Below are positions 52,906-62,679 of a stretch of 64,000 bases of DNA, piece after piece (position 1 is the stretch's first letter; each line of letters begins with the position of its first letter). The DNA lies in assembly GCA_030077755.1 (NCBI GenBank), contig JAQJZZ010000011.1, positions 1,860,001 through 1,924,000 of the forward strand, written 5' to 3'. The notes under the pieces were generated by a model, which searched no databases, was not told the DNA's origin, and worked only from the letters and a program-made list of their open reading frames with translations. The translations under genes and the position numbers were made by a program. The DNA is from Filosporella fistucella. Taxonomy: Eukaryota > Ascomycota > Leotiomycetes > Helotiales.

Positions 52906-54928
52906 CTACCATAGATCCAACTCATCTATCACATTTTTCTTCTTCATTGCCTCCTCGAAAAGCTCCTTGAAGGGAGTTTCGCAGAAAGCCTCAAGCCATA
53001 AAACCTTCACTAAATGAGGCTTCATTTCCAGCCATGTCTCTATTTTCATATCCGTCACCACATTTATGAGGTGTCCAATGAACCAATGCCGCTCAACTGG
53101 TAATGCAATAAGTGCACCAACAGAGAGAAGCCATGGGAGGAGTGGATGTGTAGTTGGCGCGACTTCAAGCATGTCCCCTAGTGAGATCTTTAATTTGTGA
53201 ATGAAAGTATTGAGCATAAGTCTGTTGACGAAGAAAGTCAGTCAAGTCACATGGATTATATTTCATTTCGCTGGACCAAGCTTCAGAGACGATGTACTTA
53301 CTCTGGGCTTGGATAATCGTGCCTCCACGGAAGGACACACAAAGTGAACGCTGCCAATTTAGTTGATTCAGATACGCTGGCTACCAATTTCCCCTCCTCT
53401 ATTGGATATGGTAAAGCTAGAACGCGAAGTAAGATGTCAGAGCACTTGTCTGGCGCCGCGTTTGATGGCCACTTCATGAATTAGCATGTATGCAGCCAAA
53501 TTATAGGAAATCTAAATGTACGTGAAGTTCAGCCTGTCTCGCTATCATTCAATTAGTATTCGTTTCTTGTACATTGAAGCTGTAGGCAACGGCCATGACC
53601 ATGTTCTGGCTCTCGACCTCCTACGCCAAGAATAAAACTGCAAAATAGAGCCGGAAGTGAACATACTCATGTAACGAAGGATTGACAATGCTTTTGCATG
53701 CTCATATGACAAGCTGGCGTTCTGGAAGCTGAAAAGGTGCTGGTTGGGTTCTAGAAAAACCGGATCTTCCGGAGGCAGGGTGCATATAGACGTCTCCGGT
53801 AAAAATTGAGACTCACACATGACAGTCACCGTTATTCTGATTTCAATCTTCAGCCGTGTACAACAATACAATGATGGAATTACTCGCCCGAATATGACGT
53901 TCGCCAACAGCGAATTCGTGGCCCTAATAGCTTCGAGACCCCCTCTAAGCTTCACCATTTGCTTAAGCCCGTCAACATGCATCTTCACCATCTTGAAATT
54001 TCCTCTTTGAAACTGTGGAGTCTATTAGTTATTCCCAGATTCTAAGAATATATGAACATAATTTGCAAACCTCAACTGTGGTCAGAAACAAGACTGCACC
54101 AATGGTTTGATCACTGGTCCCAAGTTTTGGATGTTCGACCCGTTGCCTCAACAGACGGATGCATTCTCTATGCAGAATCATGTTAGAATTCGTTGGTGGG
54201 TTGCCTTCGCTTCTCCGAGCACCCAAGTCAAGGGCACTTAGTTGTAGGGTGGCATGGAACAGAACTGGATCGTCAGACGCCATAGACCACCACGACTGTG
54301 GTTATGTGTCAGTCAATCGACAACAAAATGGTATACTCTATATACCTGTTGGAATGGCTTTGAGTCATGGCCAAGGTGGACCGGGAACGACTTCAAAGCA
54401 AAGTTCGAGAAGTCTAGATATCGGTTAAAAATTGAACTGGGAGTTATACAGGCGTCGCTGTGATCCAGATACTTGCAGTGGTGTAGAAAAAGCTGGATTT
54501 CAGGGACATTGCTGTCAGGATGAGAATTAAACGGATCTATTCCAGATCCAGGGTCGATGAGTACATCTGGTAGCTTGAGCTTGGCCGTTTTGGAAGTTGG
54601 TAGTATTTGCGGCCGGACTTGGACGATCACACGTTGTCCTGGTGGAATTGGAGGAAAGTCACATTTTTCAATGTTGTGAAAATGCCTCTGACAATTTTGG
54701 CAGAGCGGACGTCTCTCATCACACTTTGAACAACGCCGTTAGTATACTGGTGCTTGTATCTCTTGAGTGGTCATACTTTGACTTTGCGTTGCTTACCTAT
54801 CACATAGTCAGCAATGGCCCCTTCCTGGTTCTAGCTAAAGCGGTCGACTTACATTGTAGGCATCCATTCCTTGATTTCTTATGAGTTCTTTTCGCAACAG
54901 GAGTCTGTGTCGGTTCAGTCGACATCAT
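52906..54928 (-). CDS. Zn2Cys6 fungal transcription factor
   Basis: The binuclear zinc cluster is split over three exons (54928-54853, 54796-54777 and from 54723): NGCLQCKQRKVKCDERRPLCQNC, giving C-x2-C-x6-C-x6-C-x2-C-x9-C. The middle one is only 20 nt. Further exons are 54723-54346, 54295-54071 and one from 54012 that starts FQRGNFKMVKMHVDGLKQM. After LALSILRYM-like sequence at about 53670 the structure is unclear. Several small exons seem to lie at 53480-53670, one intron there having a TACTAATTG branch site. Clear exons resume at about 53480-53302 (KCSDILLRVLALPYPIEEG) and 53221-52906 (LMLNTFIHKLKISLGD). The long regulatory region fits the fungal-specific transcription factor domain. The target genes are unknown. 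Start could be 54928 or 54925. The unclear middle may mean a missed intron or decay. Confidence 0.8.
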
Positions 54929-55919
54929 GAGATAGCAAAACGACTGTGATCGGTGCGGGACGATGGAAGTCCCATGAAGGCAGGTCTGACATGTACATGT
55001 AATGAAATAGAGCTCAGTAGATATGATGTCAAACACGCGAGATGATCAGGGATTGGCCTAATTGAAAGTACGTACCTGGTTGGTACATGGATGATACAGT
55101 CAAGCGAATCTCTGGACAAACCAAATTGGCATTGTGATCCAGCACTTCTTCATTTAGAGTTGAAAAAATATAGCTGTCTTGGAACTTGTGACAGGGACAT
55201 AGTCCTGGGCAGGGAATAATCGTAAAGAGACAAAGATATCTTTCCGAAAACTCGACATCTAAATGCTCGATTAATGGGAAGGAGGTAGCTTCAGTAGCTC
55301 GTAGATACTAACGAGCTTACCAGCGCAAGTCTGTAGCAACCGTTTAGTTTTTTAGACTCTTAGAGTCCAAATTCTCCCGTTCAGTTCGATACCGATCATC
55401 AAATGCCCACAAGTTCCAAGACTTTCAGGCCCGGCGAAATCTGCTACATAAAGGCAATATGTGCATATGTAGGCAACGTGTGATAACTTCAAATTCTATG
55501 AAGAAGTAAAAAATTGACGGCAATACCTAGATTATATGTTTGGTAGTTATTCAGCCGCATCTCACAGACTTGGAGGAATTAATAGGTACCTACTGTAGGC
55601 TCGTACCTTACCAGTAACGACGGAAGTACTTACTCCAGAGAGCTTGGTTGGCTTGTCTTGGTGCCACTGGCGCTGGGTTCAAATTGATGCCCCGCTGCCG
55701 CAGTTTCGCCTCGGCTCTAACGGACAGACAGTAGCTTACCTCAGGTACATCACAATATCTGGGACGGCTATCAACGGCGTTGACAATCACTCACCCTCCC
55801 TCGAATCAACAAAAGACCAAGCACTTCGTCCATGCAATGTCCTGAGATAATGACCGACATGAGGTCGGAACATACCTCATTGATCTCTAAAACATATTTG
55901 ATTCTCAAAGATTCCAACG
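54929..55919. other. Divergent promoter region
   Basis: This is about 1 kb between the transcription factor (-) and the dehydrogenase (+). No gene or repeat is recognised. Confidence 0.5.
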
Positions 55920-57369
55920 ATGAGGCTTCCTGTACCCCGCCTGGTGCGGTCTGCATCTCCAATTGTCTCTAGATCCACCTTCCTCAAACCTTCTCACAAT
56001 ACAAGATGGTCATCTTCACTTTCGCAAAAGCCGGGATCAGCTGGGTACTGCTTCCAATGTCCTTATATCGACCTCAACTAACGAGAGACAGCGTTCGATT
56101 CCCCGGAGCAGTGGACAGCAAGTTCACAAGCGCCCTCTCCTTCGAACATCCTTCTACTTATCCTGCCATTCCCACGTACCGAGCTATGTCTCCCGATGGA
56201 GACATTATTGATCCCTCATTCACGCCTGCGTCGGATTCAATTGCGCTCTCTATGTATGAGAACATGCTCTCGGTATCTATCATGGATTTGATCATGTTTG
56301 ACTCCCAGCGCCAGGGACGGTTGAGCTTTTATATGACAAGTCAAGGCGAGGAAGGCACATGTGTAGGTTCTGCATCTGCATTGGAAAAGGATGACGTGGT
56401 ATTCTCCCAATACCGTGAGGCCGGAGTATTCGTGCAAAGAGGGTTCACCTTCGATGACTTTATGAGCCAGTTATTTGCCAATAGGAAAGATAGTGGGAAG
56501 GGTAGAAACATGCCAGTTCATTATGGAAGTGCAACGCTGAACATTGTACGGATACCTTGAATTAAGTCACATGGTTTCCACTGACGTCGCTACAGCACAC
56601 CATCTCCTCTCCACTAGCAACTCAAATTCCACAAGCATCTGGAGCAGCTTATGCTCTCAAAATGCAGCGCTTGGCAGACCCCAATATTCCACCTCGAATT
56701 GTAGCCTGCTACTTCGGTGAAGGGGCAGCAAGTGAAGGAGACTTTCATGCCGCTTTGAACATAGCAGCGACAAGATCTTGCCCGGTGGTCTTTATTTGCC
56801 GGAACAATGGATATGCCATCAGCACTCCAACATTGGAGCAATATCGTGGTGACGGGATTGCTAGTCGAGGAACAGGCTATGGTATTGATACAATCCGAGT
56901 AGACGGTAACGACATTTGGGCTGTAAGAGAAGTAACCAAAAAGGCCCGTGAACTCGCTTTGAAAGGTGGTGGCCGCCCTGTTTTAATCGAAGCAATGTCG
57001 TATCGAATTTCCCATCACAGCACAAGTGACGATTCCTTCGCATACCGAGCACGAATAGAAGTAGAAGATTGGAAGCGACGGGACAACCCCATTACCAGAT
57101 TGCGAAAATATTTAGAGAAAAAAGGCATTTGGGATGAAGAAAAAGAGGCGCAAGCCCGGACACGCATTAGAAAAGAGGTCCTCAAAGCCTTTACAAAAGC
57201 CGAGAAGGAAAAGAAGCCGCCTTTGAGAAGCATGTTTGAAGACGTTTACGAGGACCTGACGGAAGATACCAAGGCACAGATGAAAGAGCTTAAGAGCATG
57301 ATAGACAGGTATCCGGATGAGTATGATGTTTCAGAATTTGAGGGTGGGAAGGACACGTTAACACCGTAG
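55920..57369 (+). CDS. Branched-chain 2-oxo-acid dehydrogenase E1 alpha subunit
   Basis: Three exons (55920-56044, 56092-56545 and 56596-57369) join in frame to 450 residues. The start is a mitochondrial targeting sequence (MRLPVPRLVRSASPIVSRS). Family blocks are FPGAVDSKFTSALSF, IPTYRAMSPDGDI, FDSQRQGRLSFYM, then FSQYREAGVFVQRGF and MPVHYGS. The segment HTISSPLATQIPQASGAAYA leads into the thiamine-diphosphate site GEGAASEGDFHAALNIA and RNNGYAIST. The phosphorylation-loop region reads YRISHHSTSDDSFAYR, with serines in the usual places. The enzyme decarboxylates the keto-acids of Leu, Ile and Val in the mitochondrial matrix, with the E1 beta and E2 subunits encoded elsewhere. The C-terminus is acidic (EYDVSEFEGGKD). 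The gene is complete. Confidence 0.95.
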
Positions 57370-57727
57370 TACAATACAACCTTGAGTAACCTGTCGTTTT
57401 GTATTTTGTAACAATGCCCCAGTATTACTACTGTGTGAAAGGTCCTGCTGCTCTTTCGAGAAACCTCAAGAATCCATTGACTTTCAAGCCTCGGGCCACC
57501 GCACTCCACTGAGGAATATTTTAAGTTGTAGGAGATTAGTTTGTGTAATCCATTTTCGCACTATATGATTTGCAGTATTGTGCTCTAACAGTAACTCATG
57601 ATTTGATTCGTGATCACAGCGAGAGAACATGCCAGCTTCTGCTTTGGCAAGCCCAAGATCGTACAGAAAGGTTGGGAACAAACTTTAGACAATATGCGCA
57701 CGGCACTTCGCAACAATCATATAGGAT
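57370..57727. other. Spacer between convergent genes
   Basis: This holds the two 3' UTRs. Nothing else is seen. Confidence 0.6.
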
Positions 57728-59399
57728 TTATCTTTTGGAGATCCCTGTCACAAACAAATGACCGGTTCCAACCTCGATTTTCCACCCTTCTCTAATCAAC
57801 ATCTTCCCCACTGCAGGTCCCAATTTTCCAACTCCATCACTATGCAAGCCTCTGCCAGTCACGACCTTATATCTCCCTCCAATATTCCTTCCAACCAGCC
57901 TACTCTCACTCAGTTCATGCCACCACATTGTCACCTTCTCCCTAGTGATTCGCACAGCATCCTTAATAGTAACACCATGAAGATCTAGCTCACTTCTCGA
58001 GCTTTGAGAGGCTACCCAGGCATCTGCAGCAGCACTTTGAGCGGTCCTTGCTCTGGCATCAGCATCGCGGCCGATTTGCGAGTAATATGCAGCCGCTCCA
58101 CCCATCAACGGGTCTGATTTGCCTTTTCTGTAAGCAGTACTAGCTTGCACAAATGCCGTATCTCGAGTCTGACGATATCCCGAAGCCAAAGCAGAGGCGG
58201 ATGAAATGTCCAAAGGTAGAGAAGGGTTGATCGCATTATGAGCTTTTGGCTTGGTTTTAACTGCCTGGTCATCGAGATCTATTGGCGCGTGGCGGAAGTC
58301 GAAAGGAGTGGAGAGTGGGACCGGTGCAGAGGGAGTTGAGAGGGCTTTTGCGAGCTCCCATGCATCGTTCACAGAAGGATGTGTAATTTGAACCAAAGTA
58401 CAGGCATCGGATACATGAATTGTGGGAAATTCATTTCTGATATCGTAGGCGGTGATTTGAACCATGGGATCGTCGGACTCGATACCAAGAGCAGAGTGTG
58501 CTTCTATTATAGCGGATATCGTTCGAGGGATCGAGGTGCCATTTTGGTGGTAGATGGTATTGACTTGCAGCATTGGCATATTTGTTTTGGAGGATATGAA
58601 TTCCACATCTTGCCTGCCTGCATCCCATTTGCTTTGAATTGACGACGCTGGGGAAGCAGGACTTCCAGGACTACTGGAGATGTTGGTAGTATCATCTGTC
58701 AATATATTCTGTCTTTTTTTCCCCTTGCCCTTTCGCTTGCGGGGAATGCTTTCGCTCTCTGAGAAAGCCTCCACGCCACGATGTCTAGTTCCACTTTCTT
58801 CGAGAAAGGATTGTGTCATAAGCTCATCTATGACCAGGCTAGTATCCCCCTTGAATTTCTTCAATGTCCATTTGATATCAAACGGCTTCAGTGCGGGAAA
58901 TATTCCGATCAACGCTTGTGCTTTGCTTTCATCGTCAAGCCCATCAAGCTGAGTGGGATATGATGTCCTCTCTGGTACGTCACCTTTCCCATTCTCCGAA
59001 GAATCTTGTCCTTCTAGATCTGTCAAAAGATCCTGATTCAATGATGTGTTGTCCGTTTGGCTCTGCCATCCGTGGCAGCTTCTTGCGCTCACACTCTCGT
59101 TTTCCCCCTTTGCACTTCCTTCTATGCCTATCGATAGTCCAGGACCACTTGCCCCGCTTGGATCAAAGCCACTCTCTTCCTCTATCGGCACGCTCGCCTG
59201 TATTGAATCAAGAATCTCTCGTGCTGCTGCAAGCTGTGAACTGTCGGAAAGATCGTAATCGGATAGTATCGCAAGTATCGTGGAAGCTTCTACGTTCCTC
59301 GAGTATTCGTCCTGAAGTCTCACGATTAGACTGATATCGTTCGAAAGATTTGATTTATTATACAAGCAATTGTGACTTCACATCCTCTAAGTTTCCCAT
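57728..59399 (-). CDS. CUE-DUF1771-Smr protein, Cue2-like endonuclease
   Basis: Two exons (59399-59364 and 59311-57728) join in phase 0 across a 52-nt intron with a CTAAT branch site, giving 539 residues. The 36-nt first exon supplies the ATG (MGNLEDVKSQLL); without it the long exon has no good ATG. A possible first CUE-like helix pair opens the protein (ASTILAILSDYDL). A clearer CUE motif is at about residue 150 (ALIGIFPALKPFDIKWTLKK). DUF1771 follows later (AYRKGKSDPLMGGAAAYYSQ, then AWVASQS), then a C-terminal Smr domain with ELDLHGVTIKDAV and the catalytic-loop TGRGLHSDG. This order matches yeast Cue2, which cuts mRNA at stalled or collided ribosomes in no-go decay. A basic KRKGKGKKR patch may add RNA or nuclear binding. 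Confidence 0.9.
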
Positions 59400-60114
59400 T
59401 ACAACCAGCGCGCCAAAAAGCGCAAAATTCACCCCGCGTTATAGCAGCGGGTTTTCTCAAGTGTATCGTTTCAGTCGGGTAAGTATAAATGGATAAAAAA
59501 TCCGAAGAGTATCAGGAGAGGTCTTAGAGGGCTCTGGATCCATTGTATTCCGTTGTGTTACAATTCTGATTCCGAAAAGCCCCCTCGCCCATTCCACCCC
59601 CACTAAGTCGTAGAGTCATGGATTGGTCTCCTGAAATCGACCGAAGCGCGCTAGCCACTTTCGCTTCAACACCACCATCCAAGGGTACCCGGTATTTGCA
59701 TAATTGTCCAAAGTGATAGTGAACGAATACAATTGTAAAATTTCAGCGACAATATTCAGCCTTCAAAAGTCCTTGGAAACTGTCATAACCCCCAAGATAC
59801 AGGAATATGCACCAATATCTTATATTCAGCCTAGGCTATAAGACGATGTTACCATGAACCATTCCAACCTTTGCGACAATTGCAGGGGAGATATCTAATC
59901 AATATAAGCTTTGCCATTTACTCCCCTTGGGCTTAGCTAGTCTATGACTATCTGTTTGTCTTTCGTCTCTCCAGAGATGATTTGGCGTGCTGTGCAATTT
60001 GAGTACAACATCATTAATGTCGTTGGAAAGCCCTTAGTTGCTAAGATGATAGAGTTCAATGCGTGAAAACGTGACTCTATTAGGAGCAATGCATGCTTGC
60101 TTTCCCACCTAATT

Positions 60115-60168
60115 CTATCCATCTCCTATCCATCTCCTATCCATCTCCTATCCATCTCCTATCCATCA
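60115..60168. repeat. 11-bp tandem repeat, about five copies
   Basis: The unit CTATCCATCTC occurs four times exactly and ends in a partial fifth copy. It is a simple minisatellite. Because 11 is not a multiple of three, it cannot be a coding amino-acid repeat in one frame. Confidence 0.95.
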
Positions 60169-60672
60169 TTACCACGATTAATATCTCAGACATACGATGC
60201 CGAGTCTCCCCGACGCCTGTTCCCAAGATATACGAAGCTAAAGCACGCATCACCGGCTTCCGAGCCGGTTCCACAGCAGCGGAATCCTGCTGACATGTCG
60301 TGGCAGCACGGGCTGGGAGTGCTTCGTACGGCGTAGGGGAGTACAAGATCCTGCCTTGTCCCAGGTGGCTGACGGGGACAGAAAAGTCTGATATCTCATG
60401 TCACGTAGCGGTCTTGTGGAGATAGACCGTCTCATGCATATAATATCCCTCAAATCTCATGCTATCAATCTCAGCAGAGAAAGCAAAATGCCACGCAACC
60501 TAGGAGAAGCTTGCTGCAATCAAGGTCAAGCTGGCTAGCGGTAGAAATAAAAGCCGCTGTTTATCCCTCTCGAGTCGGTCTGAGCAAATGATTCTGATTC
60601 TTCGACCGATAAGCTGAGAGTTTCTCAAGTACCAAATTATCTCAAGTTGTACTTGTACAACGTATAGGTGTT

Positions 60673-60762
60673 GCACCAGTGTACTAGAATCGCCATATAC
60701 AAGCGATCTATTTGCATTGCACTTGGAAGTGAGGGGGAATAGGAGCGGCACCAGTGTACCAG
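60673..60762. repeat. Diverged tandem duplication, about 75-bp period
   Basis: GCACCAGTGTACTAG at 60673 recurs as GCACCAGTGTACCAG at 60748, and a GATCTAT block follows both copies at a similar distance. This suggests an old duplication now diverged. Confidence 0.6.
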
Positions 60763-61685
60763 CATTGATATGATTGAGAGATCTATCCGTACTGTATCTG
60801 GCAGAATACGTGGAATAACAAAGACAACTCGAAGTGTCTAAATGAAATAGTATAGAGCAAGCTTGGTTATACCATTGGCCAGCGAGTGTGATGTTTCGTT
60901 CGAATTCCCCAGTTGTTGGAGAAACGGTGGCATTTTGATGTGCCAGAATCTGCCAGGATAGAGCTCTGTCAATAGTAATTTTCGACAGGAGAGGAAATGT
61001 AGAAGGTGTGACATAAAAAGTAGCGGTAGTGACATAAAAATCTACTGCCATTTTTATTTCGTAGTCTTCGGAGTAAGCTTGACACATGCTGCAGCAGATT
61101 TCAATGCCTCTGTTAGCCGCCAGAAGGTGAGCATGTGATGGCAGAGGGACAGGCAACAGAAGGGCTCAACTGAGGAAGCGGACAAAATGCACCTATCTTA
61201 TGAGTATCATCAGTACGGTCAGGGCTGATATTCAGCTTGGTGAGCCAATTCGCTATGAACAGCAAGTAAAAGGTAATAGTTTATTTCCTTGAAAATTCAT
61301 CAACATCAAGTGAAGTACAACGCACAGTTTCATATTTTCTTTTTGCCTCGACACAAAGAATCCACCACTTGTCTGACATCCATCCCGAAAACAAAAAGCT
61401 CTCCATGGTTTTGCAGACATGTAATTCTGAACTAGCTACAGGACTACACCGAAGAGTACGCAAGCCGAAAACGCACCTGATTCCCATGTCAAAGCATGCG
61501 ACGCTCGAATTATAGCCCACATGACAATAGAGCCTCCGTGAGTCGTGACTCAATTCGTTATTGTGAGCATGGCTCAACACTTGACGTGCCTTCCTGAAAG
61601 ATACCATCTCTAACATCATATTTAATCCACAGCTGCATGGTCAGAGCATAGGTATGACCAAAGAGCTACAGTAAGTCACCGGCTA

Positions 61686-61730
61686 TTGGTCGATACCACC
61701 GCACCCAGGCTCTGCGGCGGTATCGATCAA
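61686..61730. repeat. 17-bp inverted repeat (hairpin)
   Basis: TTGGTCGATACCACCGC (61686-61702) faces GCGGCGGTATCGATCAA (61714-61730) across an 11-base loop. Fifteen of 17 positions are complementary; of the two others one is a G-T wobble. A related copy lies at 62260. It may be the remnant of a transposon end or an RNA hairpin. Confidence 0.8.
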
Positions 61731-62230
61731 CGTGATATTGAACACATGTATCGTGACACAAAATTAAGCAAGAATAATCGCTGATGCCACAGAAATTGCA
61801 TAAGTGAACAATATGTCTAGAGATACGGCTGCATGCTGAAATTCATTAAGCATGTTGGTTTTGATGAGGCTTGCAAATGAGATGGACGGATTCCTGCAGG
61901 CTTTCGGGATCACTGGTTGCTCTATCATAGGAAGGCTGCAAATTTCTTGTACTGTACTACAATGACTGTACAGACAAAGCTTATAGGGCAATAGAGACGC
62001 TTGATCACAATTGAGATGCCTGTGTGTGGACTTGCTATCAACCTATCTCTGAAGTAGAGCATGAAGGACAAGATGTTGGTAAAGTAGGAAAGAGCCATTG
62101 GCATGGCTTATGACTCTTGTGGCCCTTATATAGCAGGCGCCCGTTGTTGAGTGATCCAATGACCCATTGCAATACCGACCCAGCAATATGGTTTCTGTGT
62201 GGGGTGTTCGTAGTCCAACATGCAGTGTAA

Positions 62231-62274
62231 CCGGCAGTAGTATCGTGCCGGCAGTGAGTGCGGTGGTATCGATC
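62231..62274. repeat. Hairpin plus third copy of the GCGGTGGTATCGATC element
   Basis: CCGGCA and TGCCGG flank GTAGTATCG (62231-62251), forming a small hairpin. Just after it, GCGGTGGTATCGATC (62260-62274) matches the reverse complement of the left arm at 61686 at 14 of 15 positions. Confidence 0.7.
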
Positions 62275-62443
62275 TCATCCCGAGCCCATTCTGATGCCAG
62301 AACCACACCCAGAAAGGTTTAGCATAGGCTTTTCTAGCAGTGAATTGCTGTAATCCCGCGATTTTGCAGTAGCAATAGCTGTCGAGTATCCCTCCTCCTC
62401 GTCCATTAGCCGAGTGCTGGTAATCTCTGACTCCCTGGCTTCC

Positions 62444-62679
62444 TATAAGAGCCCCTTCCTTTCTCTCATGTTGATTTTCTTCTTCTCTCTTTCATAACAT
62501 TCCACCTCACTTCCTTCTCTGTTGATATCAACAATATCAACAGTCTTCTTTCACTTTCACCCAAACTTCAATCACACACACTCATACACTCTGACCTACC
62601 CTGGTACACAAGGCATTGGTCTTGTAGGTTCTCTTTGTCCAACATTGTTCAACGCAAGCTAACTTTTCTTTGAAGCGCC
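62444..62679 (+). promoter_or_regulatory. Core promoter and pyrimidine-rich leader of the mpaB-like gene
   Basis: TATAAGA lies at 62444-62450. A strongly pyrimidine-rich stretch follows, a pattern common before well-expressed fungal genes. A perfect 12-bp palindrome, GTTGATATCAAC, lies at 62521-62532 and is followed by another half-site (AATATCAAC). It is a candidate binding site for a dimeric regulator. Confidence 0.5.

Larger units (their letters stand above)
59400..62679. other. 3.3-kb spacer with small repeats, no clear gene
   Basis: This is the longest gene-free stretch in the window. Frames such as 60500-61156 (-, 218 codons) are open but lack ATG context, family signature or splice partners. 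Short repeats and hairpins are listed separately. The 3' end carries the promoter of the mpaB-like gene. Confidence 0.5.

Noticed and set aside
55660..55690. GGGTTCAAATTGATGCCCC, tRNA B-box-like
   Set aside because: No matching A-box or cloverleaf arms could be placed around it.
60500..61156. 218-codon minus-strand frame in the long spacer
   Set aside because: The sequence contains diverged duplications and hairpins and lacks any domain or credible gene structure; it is more likely non-coding.
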